64,000 nucleotides of DNA from ZC4RG25 sp041687075 (lineage in GTDB: Bacteria > Pseudomonadota > Alphaproteobacteria > Rhizobiales > Hyphomicrobiaceae), in NCBI GenBank assembly GCA_041687075.1, contig JAWLCO010000007.1, positions 1 to 64,000 of the forward strand. Reading direction: 5' to 3'. The position numbers and the translations under genes were made by a program. Every line of letters begins with the position of its first letter. Position 1 is the stretch's first letter. This document shows positions 54,206 to 63,344 of the stretch, piece by piece. The notes under the pieces are model-generated. The model was given only the letters and a program-made list of their open reading frames with translations, was not told the DNA's origin and did not search any database.

Positions 54206-55310
54206 CGCGAGCATGCTACTGGCGGGGATTTCGACCTGGGTCGAGATCGAAAGCCACACCGCCGACGTTGCTGGCGTCAATCGGCTCATGGATCGGGTGG
54301 CCACAGGCTTCCGCCAGGCGGGCGCGAAGGTCGAAAGGATTGCGGGCCAGGACGGCACGGCCGATCACCTGTCGATCGCCGCGCCGTGGGGCGGCGACGG
54401 CCCCGGTGTCCTCGTTCTCTGCCATCTCGATACGGTGCACCCGAAGGGCACGCTCGCGGCGTTCCCGTTCCGTGTCGATGGCGACCATGCCTATGGTCCC
54501 GGCATCTACGACATGAAGGGCGGCGCTTATCTCGCCTATGCGGCCTACCGGTCTCTGGCCGAGATGGGTGCGGTGACGCCGCTGCCAGTGCGTTTCCTCA
54601 TCACCTCCGACGAGGAGATCGGCAGCCCGAGCTCGCGTGCCCTGATCGAGGCGCATGCCCGGAATGCCAAGTATGTCCTGGTCACCGAGCCCGCCCGCGA
54701 TGGCGGCAAGGTTGTGACGGGGCGCAAGGGCGTGGCGCGCTTCGTCATCAATGTCGAAGGCCGTCCGGCGCACTCCGGCTCGCGGCATGCGGACGGGCGC
54801 AGCGCGATTCTCGAGATGGCGCGGCAGATCATCGATATCGAGGCGATGACGGACTATGCCCGCGGCATCACCGTCAACGTCGGACGCATCGAGGGCGGCA
54901 CGGCGGCTAACACTGTGCCCGCCCATTGCTGGGCGACGATCGACGTGCGCGTCGAGTCCGTGGCCGATGCGGATGAGATCGTCGAGCGGCTGCGTTCGCT
55001 GAAACCGAAGAATCCCGATACGCGCGTCGTGGTCACAGGAGGCCTCAATCGCCCGCCGTTCGAACGGAACCCTGGCGTGGCGGCGCTCTATGAGCACGCG
55101 CGCGGCCTCGCCCGTGAGCTCGGATTCGACCTTGGCGACTGCTATACCGGCGGCGGCAGCGACGGGAACTTCACGGCTCACACCGTGCCTACTCTCGACG
55201 GTCTTGGGGTCGACGGCGCCGGCGCACACACCTTGGACGAGCACCTGCTGATATCATCGCTGGTGCCCCGAATGCTGCTGCTGCGCCGGTTGTTCGAGAC
55301 GCTGCGGTAG
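54192..55310 (+). CDS. M20-family metallopeptidase (carboxypeptidase G2-like)
   Basis: This 372-residue di-zinc peptidase has the first-metal segment LVLCHLDTVHPKG near residue 75, the bridging Asp in YGPGIYDMKGG at about 100, and the catalytic TSDEEIGSPSS at about 137. The dimerisation domain follows (FVINVEGRPAHSGSRHADG). GVDGAGAHTLDEHLLIS holds the last metal histidine. No signal peptide is seen, so it acts in the cytoplasm. It is likely to hydrolyse a glutamyl or acyl-amino-acid amide, perhaps the product of the coupled ligase. Confidence 0.92.
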   Translation: MTGPDASMLLAGISTWVEIESHTADVAGVNRLMDRVATGFRQAGAKVERIAGQDGTADHLSIAAPWGGDGPGVLVLCHLDTVHPKGTLAAFPFRVDGDHAYGPGIYDMKGGAYLAYAAYRSLAEMGAVTPLPVRFLITSDEEIGSPSSRALIEAHARNAKYVLVTEPARDGGKVVTGRKGVARFVINVEGRPAHSGSRHADGRSAILEMARQIIDIEAMTDYARGITVNVGRIEGGTAANTVPAHCWATIDVRVESVADADEIVERLRSLKPKNPDTRVVVTGGLNRPPFERNPGVAALYEHARGLARELGFDLGDCYTGGGSDGNFTAHTVPTLDGLGVDGAGAHTLDEHLLISSLVPRMLLLRRLFETLR

Positions 55311-55344
55311 GCTCTTTTCGGCAGTCTGCCCCCGTGATGCCCAG

Positions 55345-56340
55345 CTACAGGGTTTCCACGGCTGCCCGCTCGGCCTCGAATTGGACGGGCCGAGTGGATG
55401 TCAACACACGTTCGAAATGATTGATCGTGTATTCCAACCCTTTCTTCAGCCCGGTCTTAGGCTCCCAGCCCAGGTGTTGTCTGGCGGCCGCGATATCGGG
55501 CTTGCGCTGCCTGGGATCGTCCTGCGGAAGATCATGGTAGACGATTTTCGACTTTGCCCCCGTCATCTCGATAACGAGCTCGGCCAATTCGTTGATGGTG
55601 AATTCGCCGGGATTCCCCAGGTTGACCGGACCGGTCATCTCGGGTGGGCTCTCCATCAATCTGATAAAGCCGTCCACCATGTCATCGACGTAACAGAATG
55701 AGCGGGTTTGGCTCCCGTCTCCATAGATGGTCAGGGGATTGCCCAGCAGCGCCTGCGTCACGAAATTCGAGACGACACGGCCGTCATCAGGATGCATGCG
55801 CGGACCGTATGTATTGAAAATGCGCGCCACTTTGATTTCGACCCGATGCCGGCGATGGTAGTCGAAAAACAGCGTTTCGGCGCAACGTTTGCTTTCGTCA
55901 TAGCAAGCTCTCGGACCAACCGGGTTGACGTTGCCCCAGTAGTCCTCCCGCTGCGGGTGCATCGTCGGGTCGCCGTAAACTTCTGACGTGGAGGCCTGTA
56001 AAACCCTGCACTGAAGGTTTTTGGCCAGCTCAAGCGCATTGATCGCGCCCAGAACGCTGGTTCTGGTCGTCTGTATCGGGTCGAGTTGGTAGTGCCTGGG
56101 AGAGGCTGGGCATGCCAGATTGTAGATCTCGTCAACCTGGAAAGTGAATGGGTGGGCAACGTCATGGTGGACGAGCTCGAATCTGGGATGCGCTACCAGG
56201 TGCTCGATATTGCGAAAGTGTCCGGTATCGAAACTGTCAAGACAGTAGATCCGATGCCCTTCGTTGAGCAGGCGTTCGCAGAGATGTGAGCCCAGGAAAC
56301 CGGCCCCACCGGTGACCAGGATTGATTTGAGGCGAGCCAT
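55345..56340 (-). CDS. UDP-glucuronate decarboxylase-type SDR (UXS family)
   Basis: This 331-residue extended-SDR protein has the NAD-binding ILVTGGAGFLGSHLCERLL and the catalytic YDESK tyrosine-lysine pair. The family-specific blocks are VDEIYNLACPASPRHYQ, ASTSEVYGDPTMHPQ and FNTYGPRMHPDDGRVVSNFV. Bacterial UXS enzymes make UDP-xylose from UDP-glucuronate. CGGAGACACA precedes ATG 56340; the longer frame to 56595 is not protein-like. It is followed on the same strand by, and lies 35 bases from, another nucleotide-sugar gene. Confidence 0.92.
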   Translation of the reverse strand: MARLKSILVTGGAGFLGSHLCERLLNEGHRIYCLDSFDTGHFRNIEHLVAHPRFELVHHDVAHPFTFQVDEIYNLACPASPRHYQLDPIQTTRTSVLGAINALELAKNLQCRVLQASTSEVYGDPTMHPQREDYWGNVNPVGPRACYDESKRCAETLFFDYHRRHRVEIKVARIFNTYGPRMHPDDGRVVSNFVTQALLGNPLTIYGDGSQTRSFCYVDDMVDGFIRLMESPPEMTGPVNLGNPGEFTINELAELVIEMTGAKSKIVYHDLPQDDPRQRKPDIAAARQHLGWEPKTGLKKGLEYTINHFERVLTSTRPVQFEAERAAVETL

Positions 56341-56375
56341 TGTGTCTCCGGAAAATGAACCTAAGGACTTCGTAA

Positions 56376-57467
56376 TCATGCCTTTGCAAGCACAGTGCCC
56401 GCACTGAGCTGTCGTCCGTCGAAGGGCTTTGGTTCTTCGTCGGGAAGAAATGCCGAACGGCTCTGCTCCACCCAGCCCATCAGGTCTGCCAGCCCCTGCG
56501 AAACGCCGATCTCGGGAATCCATCCCAAGGTCTTGCGCAGCTTTCTTATGTCGCTGACGTAGATGCGCTGGTCTCCAGGGCGCCAGTCGTCCCACCGCAA
56601 GGAAATCGTCCTCTGCAGCCGCGCTTCCAGTGTGTCGATGAGATCGAGCAGTGAGATGGCCTGATCCGGCCCGCCGCCGATGTTGAATGCCTCGCCTGCC
56701 ACTTTCTCTGGCGCCAGAATGGCGGCCTCGTAGGCTCTCACGAGATCATCGACGTGCAGGACATCTCGCACCTGCTTGCCGTCGCCGTAGATGGTGATGT
56801 CACGGCCAAGCAACGCGGCGATCGCAAACCATGCCACCCAGCCCTGATCCTCGACGCCGAACTGGCGCGGCCCATAAATGCAGGACTGACGGAACGAGGT
56901 TGCACGGAGGTTATATATCCTTGCAAAGTCAAGGACGTATTGGTCTGCCGCTCCCTTCGAGCAGCCATACGGAGACAGGAAATCGAGGGGCTCGCTTTCG
57001 TCGATACCCTGCGGGCGATCTGCGTAGGCATATCGATTGCCCCGGAGCGCGTAATCCGCATTGGCGACCTTGCCGTAGACCTTGTTGGTCGATGCGAAGA
57101 TGAATACGGCCTCCGCGCAATAGCGGCGGACGGCATCGAGCATGTTGAAGGTTCCGAGGGCATTCACCGCAAAGTCGGTGCGCGGGTCGGCCACGGAGGT
57201 CGTAACAGCAACTTGCGCAGCCAGGTGAATGACGGCGTCGGGCCGGCTTTCCGCGATGACGCGGTCAACGGCAGATTTGTCGCGCACGTCCACCGGCTCG
57301 AAGTCGAAGGCCATGGTCTCGCGCAGCCACGCGAGGTTCTTGTCCGTTCCCTGCCTTGACAGATTGTCGAGAAGGGTCACGCGCCAGTTGCGCGTCCCGA
57401 AGTGCCGTGCCGCATTACAACCGATGAAACCTGCGCCACCGGTAATCAATACGCGCTTGGTCGCCAT
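56376..57467 (-). CDS. CDP-paratose 2-epimerase-like NAD-dependent epimerase
   Basis: This 363-residue extended SDR has VLITGGAGFIGCNAARHFG, the acceptor-domain blocks LDNLSRQGTDKNLAWLRE and EPLDFLSPYGCSKGAADQY (with the YxxxK pair YGCSK), and SCIYGPRQFGVEDQGWVAWF. These resemble CDP-tyvelose/paratose 2-epimerases and related GDP/UDP-sugar enzymes. The exact sugar nucleotide is uncertain. It lies upstream of the UXS-type gene in a two-gene minus-strand unit that is divergent from the glycosyltransferase operon. Confidence 0.88.
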   Translation of the reverse strand: MATKRVLITGGAGFIGCNAARHFGTRNWRVTLLDNLSRQGTDKNLAWLRETMAFDFEPVDVRDKSAVDRVIAESRPDAVIHLAAQVAVTTSVADPRTDFAVNALGTFNMLDAVRRYCAEAVFIFASTNKVYGKVANADYALRGNRYAYADRPQGIDESEPLDFLSPYGCSKGAADQYVLDFARIYNLRATSFRQSCIYGPRQFGVEDQGWVAWFAIAALLGRDITIYGDGKQVRDVLHVDDLVRAYEAAILAPEKVAGEAFNIGGGPDQAISLLDLIDTLEARLQRTISLRWDDWRPGDQRIYVSDIRKLRKTLGWIPEIGVSQGLADLMGWVEQSRSAFLPDEEPKPFDGRQLSAGTVLAKA

Positions 57468-57741
57468 GACCTACCCCCAGCCTGAGTTCGCCTGCGCCGC
57501 GAAAAACTGCACGGCAAATGTCTTGCAAATGAACAATGAGCAAACTCATCTGGGTGGAACGGAGTTAATGAGCAAGTCTATACAAGCACTATATTCTCAT
57601 TTCCAGAAATTGCCGTTGAAGGTGGGCAACATACGTTGCGAAACATGACTGACAGATGAACGCGCGATTTGCCTCGCAGGTCCGCACAACCTAGTGTGGC
57701 CCCCTGCGTTCCGGCGGTCTACGAAGAGGGGGAGATCTCCA
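57468..57741. promoter_or_regulatory. Divergent control region of the glycan locus
   Basis: A 274-base non-coding stretch, visibly more AT-rich around 57520-57610 than its surroundings, separates the minus-strand nucleotide-sugar genes from the plus-strand operon. It should contain both promoters. GGGGGAGATC at 57728-57737 is the ribosome binding site of the plus-strand gene. No specific operator was recognised. Confidence 0.5.
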
Positions 57742-58731
57742 ATGAGGGTGCTCGTCACAGGTGGCGCCGGGTTCATCGGCACACATCTGACCAGCCGGTT
57801 GCTGGGGGAAGGCCATACAGTCACGGTGGTCGACAACGAGTTCAATGGCCTGCGCGGGAACGTTCCGAGCGCCGCCCAGTACGTGCATGCGGACGTCAGC
57901 CGGATGGCGGAGCTCGAGACCGCATTCGAAGGAGGGGTCGACGCCGTTTGCCACCTTGCGGGGCAAGTCTCGATCATCCGTTCGTTCAGCGACCCCGTCG
58001 CCGATCTTAGAACCAATGTCGAAGGTACGGTGAACATTCTGAAACTCTGCCTGAAGTACAAGGTTCCGCGGCTGCTCTATGCGAGCTCGATGACGGCCTA
58101 CGGCAACTGCGATACAGTTCCCACTCCGGAAGAGGAGCCGTGCTGTCCGGACTCCTATTATGGGATCACGAAGTACGCCGCCGAGCGCTATGTGCATGGC
58201 ACGGCAGAGCGGCCCGACCTCGAGTTTCCATTCTGCGTGACCTCGCTGCGGATGTTCAGCGTCTACGGACCAGGGCAGGCGCTGGACAACCCCTATCAGG
58301 GGGTCTTGGGAATTTTCATCGGGAAGATCTTGGCCGGCGAGCCGATTACGATTTTCGGCGACGGCGAGCAGACGCGGGATTTCGTCTACGTGGCCGACGT
58401 CGTCGATGGGTGGGTTCGGGCGCTGAGCAGCCCGTCGGTTTGCAACCAGATCATCAACCTGGGGAGTGGGCGTTCGCTGTCGATCAATGAGCTCGCCAAG
58501 CGTGCGATTGCGGCCTTCGGCTATGAGCCGGGAACTTATCCGATCATCCATGCGCCCCTGCGTCCAGGCGAGCAGAAGCGGGTGCAGGCAGATATCAGCC
58601 GCGCGCGCGCCCTGCTGGATTGGGAGCCGCGCACGAGCTTCGAGGCCGGGCTGGCCGAAACCGTGCGGCATGCCTGCGATACCGGCAGCACCGGGCCGGT
58701 CCGCGCGAGCTCACGTGGGGGGCGGTCATGA
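57742..58731 (+). CDS. NAD-dependent epimerase/dehydratase (nucleotide-sugar)
   Basis: This 329-residue extended SDR has VLVTGGAGFIGTHLTSRLL at the N-terminus, AVCHLAGQVSIIRSF, ASSMTAYGNCDTVPTPEE, the YYGITKYAAERY pair for catalysis and EQTRDFVYVADVVDGWVRAL. It is probably a UDP-glucose/galactose 4-epimerase or a dehydratase of the RfbB/GalE group. ATG 57742 with GGGGGAG upstream is chosen over 57694. The next gene's ATG overlaps its stop (ATGA). Confidence 0.9.
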   Translation: MRVLVTGGAGFIGTHLTSRLLGEGHTVTVVDNEFNGLRGNVPSAAQYVHADVSRMAELETAFEGGVDAVCHLAGQVSIIRSFSDPVADLRTNVEGTVNILKLCLKYKVPRLLYASSMTAYGNCDTVPTPEEEPCCPDSYYGITKYAAERYVHGTAERPDLEFPFCVTSLRMFSVYGPGQALDNPYQGVLGIFIGKILAGEPITIFGDGEQTRDFVYVADVVDGWVRALSSPSVCNQIINLGSGRSLSINELAKRAIAAFGYEPGTYPIIHAPLRPGEQKRVQADISRARALLDWEPRTSFEAGLAETVRHACDTGSTGPVRASSRGGRS

Positions 58732-59846
58732 AGATCCTGCTCGTCATATCCGTCGATCCGTGGACGCGCAGTGTTCCCACGGTGCACAAATACGTGGAGG
58801 CGGGCCGAAAGCTCGGGCACGACATCGCTGTATTCGGTGATCCGAACCCGGAACTTCCAGGCTTGCCCTTCACGACAGATCTGAGCGGCGTTGATCTGGC
58901 TCTTTTTGCTCTGCAGGTGCCGACGGATTTTCCGGACATGCCGCACCTCGCGCACCTTCTCGACGGCATTCCCCGGGAGCGGCGATTGATCGTGGACCTT
59001 TGGGGCCGCTACAACGACACGATCCTCCTTGAGCATGACTTCAACCATCTCGAAAAGCTCGACGGGCATTTGGGATGGGAATGGGAGGAGGCAATCGAGG
59101 CCGTCTCGGACACGATACTTCAGCCAACGCTCACGCCATTGCGCGCCAACGTGCAGCCGTTCCTGTTTCACGGCTTCGATCCTCAATCGGTCGCCAGGAG
59201 TTATGCAACCGCGCAGGAGGCTGCAGCCGTGTGGCGCGCCAATCGGCCAGCCGAAAGGCCGTATGGGGTCATGTACGTCGGAAGCAACTGGCAGCGATGG
59301 GAGCAGGTTCGCCGGTTTCTCGAGCAGTACGGCCGCGTGCGGGGAGCGGTAGGGAAGGCCTGCCTGATCGGTTGGGATTGGTGGGAGCGGCCGGATTGGG
59401 CAATCGAAAAGGGAATATTGGGCATAGATACGAATCCGGAGCTTCTCGCAGAGTTAGAGGTCGAAGTACGTCACGGAGTCAGGTTCGACGAGGTGGTCGA
59501 TCTGTTGGGGCAGGCGCGGTTTGCGCCGATTTTCCATCGGCCGCTGTTCAAGCACCTGGGCTTCGTGACAGTCAGGAGCTTCGAGACGTTTTATGCCGAC
59601 TCATTGCCCGTCTTGATGCTGCCGCGGGACTTCGTGAGGTCGATCTATGGTGAAGCGGCACTGACACTCGTGCCGGGAGCGGACGTCGGCGAACACTTGC
59701 TGGATGCCTTGGAACGGCCGGAGCTTTATTGGGACGCGGTGTTGCAGACCCGCTCGCATCTGGCGCGCCATCACTCCTACGAACACCGGCTGCAGGAACT
59801 CGGCGAGCTGTTGGAAAAGGGTGTGCTGTCCAGAGAGCGTCGATGA
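58728..59846 (+). CDS. CgeB-like glycosyltransferase paralogue 1
   Basis: This 372-residue GT-B-like protein lacks membrane segments. The N-terminal Rossmann-like part starts MKILLVISVDPWTRSVPTVH. The middle has IPRERRLIVDLWGRYND and DTILQPTLTPLRANVQPFLF. The C-terminal part has FVTVRSFETFYADSLPVLML, the Glyco_trans_1_2/CgeB block. The same blocks recur in the two following genes, so the three are paralogues. It probably transfers a sugar in polysaccharide or glycolipid synthesis; the donor is unknown. Translation is coupled on both sides by ATGA overlaps. Confidence 0.75.
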   Translation: MKILLVISVDPWTRSVPTVHKYVEAGRKLGHDIAVFGDPNPELPGLPFTTDLSGVDLALFALQVPTDFPDMPHLAHLLDGIPRERRLIVDLWGRYNDTILLEHDFNHLEKLDGHLGWEWEEAIEAVSDTILQPTLTPLRANVQPFLFHGFDPQSVARSYATAQEAAAVWRANRPAERPYGVMYVGSNWQRWEQVRRFLEQYGRVRGAVGKACLIGWDWWERPDWAIEKGILGIDTNPELLAELEVEVRHGVRFDEVVDLLGQARFAPIFHRPLFKHLGFVTVRSFETFYADSLPVLMLPRDFVRSIYGEAALTLVPGADVGEHLLDALERPELYWDAVLQTRSHLARHHSYEHRLQELGELLEKGVLSRERR

Positions 59847-60901
59847 GAATCCTGTTCGTAATGAAGCATCGCGGTAATGCGGGAAACACGCATGCCGTCG
59901 CCGATTACATGCGGGTGGCCAAAAAACATGGTCACGAGGTTGCGCTGTTCGGCCCGCCGCAGCCGTGGCTGCCGGATCTGCAGTTCTCGATGGATGTCGG
60001 TGCTTTTGACAAGGTCGCTTACCTGTTCGAGTCCGAGCTCTATCGCGTCAGCCGGCTGCACGAGGTCAGGCTTCTGGGCACCGTTCCGAGGGACAATCGG
60101 GTGGTGCTCGACATGGACGGAATGTACAATCCGCTCATTCTGCTTGATGGATATGATCGAAATCACGCGGGCGAGGCGGAGCGCCGGCAGTGGATCGAGC
60201 ACTACCACGCGCTGTCGGATCGAGTCGTGAAGCCGACGATTGCTGCCCCAGACCAGCCGCATGTCACTCCGCTACCCTTTTATGGCTATGACCCGGCACT
60301 GCAACTCGACAGTGCTGCAGCGCCGGAAAAGACTTACGATATCCTTCACGTCGGCCATAACTGGTGGCGGTGGAAGGAGATCGCGGAGAAGGTGTTACCG
60401 GCGCTTGGGGGAATCCGGGATGAGATCGGCAGAATCGGTTTCGTAGGCCTGTGGTGGGACGAGCCGCCGGCCGAAGGGCCCGACGCCGGGCCGCCGGAAG
60501 CGTTTCAGTCGGACCCTGAATTGTTTCGGAAGCTTCGGATCGAGACCAGATCGGCCGTGATGTTCGATGAGGTGATTCGGACGATGAGCACGGCCCGGAT
60601 CAACATTTTCACTCAGCGTCCGATTCTGCACCACCTTCGGCACCTGACGCTCAAGTATTTCGAGATCTTCTATGCCGACACCATTCCTCTGCTGATGCTC
60701 GATCCAGATCACGCGGCAGCGGTCTACGGGCCGGCAGCCCGTGAGCTGGTTCTGTCCGGCGACACAGGCGCGAAAATTCTCGATGCGCTGAAACGGCCGG
60801 ATTGCTACCGCGGCGTGGTTGAAGATGTGCGCCGCCATCTTTCGACTCACCACTCCTATGATACGCGGCTCGAGGAGCTGATCGCATTTCTGCAGAAATA
60901 G
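59843..60901 (+). CDS. CgeB-like glycosyltransferase paralogue 2
   Basis: This 352-residue protein is homologous along its length to its neighbours. It has MRILFVMKHRGNAGNTHAVA, VPRDNRVVLDMDGMYNPLIL, DRVVKPTIAAPDQPHVTPLPF, YDILHVGHNWWRWKEIAEK and the C-terminal LTLKYFEIFYADTIPLLML. The acceptor-side region is shorter than in paralogue 1 and has an unusual PPAEGPDAGPPEAF insert. Starts inside the stop of paralogue 1. Function by family: glycosyltransferase, donor unknown. Confidence 0.75.
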   Translation: MRILFVMKHRGNAGNTHAVADYMRVAKKHGHEVALFGPPQPWLPDLQFSMDVGAFDKVAYLFESELYRVSRLHEVRLLGTVPRDNRVVLDMDGMYNPLILLDGYDRNHAGEAERRQWIEHYHALSDRVVKPTIAAPDQPHVTPLPFYGYDPALQLDSAAAPEKTYDILHVGHNWWRWKEIAEKVLPALGGIRDEIGRIGFVGLWWDEPPAEGPDAGPPEAFQSDPELFRKLRIETRSAVMFDEVIRTMSTARINIFTQRPILHHLRHLTLKYFEIFYADTIPLLMLDPDHAAAVYGPAARELVLSGDTGAKILDALKRPDCYRGVVEDVRRHLSTHHSYDTRLEELIAFLQK

Positions 60902-60930
60902 GTCCGTCGCAAGCCGTAGCGAGGCGCGCA

Positions 60931-61983
60931 ATGAAACTGGTGTTTGTCTATTGGGGGTATGAGAACGCCGGTAGCATGCTGGATCTCAAAGGCTATGCGC
61001 GCGCCGCTCGCGCCATGGGGCATGAGGTCAAGATCTACGGGCCACCCAATACGGCGTTCGGACTCGACTATTCCCAGAACCTTGATGGTGCCGACGCCAT
61101 CATTTTCGTTTTCGAGTGGACCACATGGCTTCAATTCGGTGACAGGCTGGATTGGGCCAGGTTACTTGGCGCCGTGCCGAGGGAGCGCCGCATCGTCATC
61201 GACTGCGACGGCGCTTACAACGACCCGATCGAATTCGCAGGCGATTACAATCATCGCACGGCAGAATCGGGTCGTGAATGGATCGAAGTCTGCGATAGCC
61301 TCGCCGACAAGATCTTCCAGCCGACCTTGCGCCCGCGGCGGCCGAACGTCCGCAGCTTTCTGTTTCACATTTATGATCCGACCTGGGAATCCCCGCTGGA
61401 CTTTTCCAACAAGGAGTTCAGCATGATCTATGTCGGTCATACCAAGTTCCGCTGGCACGGCATGTCACGCGTTCTGCAGGCCCTGGAGCCTATACGCGAC
61501 GAGGTTGGGCGCGTTGCCCTTGTCGGCGAAGGCTGGGATGCCCCTCTGGAGTGGACCAGCTGGCTTGAAATCAAAGACAATTACTACGTCGATCGGGACT
61601 ATCTCCAGAAGCTCAGGATCGAGGCCTGCCCCCCAGTCCCCTATCGCGATGTCCCCGCCACGATGCGCCGCGCGGTTTTCAATCCGGTGGTTTACCGTCC
61701 GTTGTTCGAGTATCTCGGAATGGTGACGTGCCGAACCTTCGAGACCCCAGCTGCGGGGACGATCCCGCTCTTCGTGCTCGATCGCGATTACGTTCGCGAG
61801 ATCTATGGAGAGGACGCTGCAGAGCTCGTTCTTGGGGGCGAAAAATCACACGAAAAGATCCTGGATGTGCTGGCGCGTCCCGAGCATTACGCCGAAATCG
61901 TCCAAGGAATCCGGAATGAGTTCGGCCGCCTCCACAGCCCCGAAGCGAGACTCCGTCAGTTGATCGGATTTATCGAGGAATGA
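60931..61983 (+). CDS. CgeB-like glycosyltransferase paralogue 3
   Basis: This 350-residue protein shows VPRERRIVIDCDGAYNDPIE, DKIFQPTLRPRRPNVRSFLF, FSMIYVGHTKFRWHGMSRVL, and VTCRTFETPAAGTIPLFVL followed by REIYGEDAAELVLGG. It aligns with both preceding proteins block by block. The RTFETPAAGTIP segment is closest to the canonical CgeB C-terminal motif. It follows paralogue 2 after 29 bases and overlaps the glycosidase-like gene by ATGA, completing a single operon. Confidence 0.75.
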   Translation: MKLVFVYWGYENAGSMLDLKGYARAARAMGHEVKIYGPPNTAFGLDYSQNLDGADAIIFVFEWTTWLQFGDRLDWARLLGAVPRERRIVIDCDGAYNDPIEFAGDYNHRTAESGREWIEVCDSLADKIFQPTLRPRRPNVRSFLFHIYDPTWESPLDFSNKEFSMIYVGHTKFRWHGMSRVLQALEPIRDEVGRVALVGEGWDAPLEWTSWLEIKDNYYVDRDYLQKLRIEACPPVPYRDVPATMRRAVFNPVVYRPLFEYLGMVTCRTFETPAAGTIPLFVLDRDYVREIYGEDAAELVLGGEKSHEKILDVLARPEHYAEIVQGIRNEFGRLHSPEARLRQLIGFIEE

Positions 61984-63344
61984 GTGATTGGGCGCGGGAT
62001 CAGCCGCTGACGACGATTTCCGGTGGTGGCCCCGGCCGGCGGCGCATGCAACTGCGCTACGGGTTCAATGAAGTCTACGGCTGGTGGCATCTCTCGCAGG
62101 GTGACGGCCGCGAAGAGATCCGCCGTCGTCTGAGGCTCATGGGCACGCAAGTCATCCGGCTGTTCGTTTTCGACCAGCCTGTGCCGGATCCGGTCGCTGA
62201 TTGGACCTCCTTCGCCGCAACCCTGCAGGCCGTACTGGATGCCGGCGCCCGGCCCATGGTGACCTTCGCGAAGTTTCATCCGCCGTTCGACGATCCGATA
62301 GGGATCAAGACGTTTGTTGCCAGATCCACCGAAGTGGTATGGAGCTGCCTGGAGCATTGGGGCGGAGAAACCGTCAAGGACTGGTATTGGTGTGTCTGGA
62401 ATGAGCCGAACAATCTGATCATCGGCGGCGATATTCCATTTGAGCAGTACCGGCGCGTTTACGAAGAGCTCGCCGCAGCCATTCTTGACCTGCTGGAGCC
62501 GCACTTGGGTGGCCAGAAGGCCCGCATTGGCGGACCGGCGATCGATGGCACGCATCGTGCCTATTGGATGGACTGGATCGCGCGGCTCGTCACGGAAATC
62601 GACGACAAGTATGTTGGCTTCGTCTCGTGGCACCAGTATGGGGACTGGCGCCCGGCCGTGCCCAGTGCGAGTCTCGACCTCGAAATGTGGGGGGCACCGG
62701 ACCCGCCACATGGTGCTGCATTCGAGGCCCTGCTGATGGCGCAGACGCCGAGCTATGAATCCCGGGCCCGCGGTGTTGCGCGCCTGTTGAACGGCCGGGA
62801 TATCCTCAATTTCTGTGGTGAGCTGAATACCATCGCACACCATGAAAACTATTACACGCTCGGTCTCAATCAAAATGTGTTCGGGGCAGCCTATTATGCG
62901 TCTGCTCTCATCCACCTTCTGCGCGGCGGGGCCGAGCTGGAAATGCGCTGGACGGCGGTGGCTCATGACGAAGCTTACGGACTGATGACCAGAACGGGCG
63001 AGCTCATGGCCGCAGGCCTCGGCAAACAGCTCTTTGCGCAGCATGTGCGCTACGGGGATTGGGTGCGGTTCCCTCAGCAGTGCCCGGAACATCCGGAAAT
63101 CGATTCAGTTATTGCGTGGGATGACGGCGGCCGGATGAGCGGTGTCTTCGTCAATACGTCTCCTGGCCATGTCCGCTTGCGGGTTTCCGATTGGGACGAG
63201 GGGCTCGGAGCTTGTGGAACGCTCTTGAAGCTGGATACTGGCGCCGGGGCTCGCGTCCAACGCGCGCCTTTCGACGGGCACATCCAGTTCAACGGATACG
63301 GCATCGCCGTGGTGACCAACGCGACGGATGCGGTGGTCGATTGA
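61980..63344 (+). CDS. Clan GH-A glycoside hydrolase-like protein, no signal peptide
   Basis: This 454-residue TIM-barrel protein is related to GH39-type enzymes. E142 in WCVWNEPNN is the typical acid/base of clan GH-A, and E281 in FCGELNT is a candidate nucleophile. A beta-sandwich-like C-terminus (SGVFVNTSPGHVRLRVSDWDE) follows. The N-terminus is polar with no secretion signal, which is unusual for a GH39-like hydrolase and suggests a cytoplasmic role in assembling or editing the glycan made by the upstream genes. Its substrate is unknown. The gene overlaps the third glycosyltransferase stop (ATGA). Confidence 0.8.
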   Translation: MSDWARDQPLTTISGGGPGRRRMQLRYGFNEVYGWWHLSQGDGREEIRRRLRLMGTQVIRLFVFDQPVPDPVADWTSFAATLQAVLDAGARPMVTFAKFHPPFDDPIGIKTFVARSTEVVWSCLEHWGGETVKDWYWCVWNEPNNLIIGGDIPFEQYRRVYEELAAAILDLLEPHLGGQKARIGGPAIDGTHRAYWMDWIARLVTEIDDKYVGFVSWHQYGDWRPAVPSASLDLEMWGAPDPPHGAAFEALLMAQTPSYESRARGVARLLNGRDILNFCGELNTIAHHENYYTLGLNQNVFGAAYYASALIHLLRGGAELEMRWTAVAHDEAYGLMTRTGELMAAGLGKQLFAQHVRYGDWVRFPQQCPEHPEIDSVIAWDDGGRMSGVFVNTSPGHVRLRVSDWDEGLGACGTLLKLDTGAGARVQRAPFDGHIQFNGYGIAVVTNATDAVVD

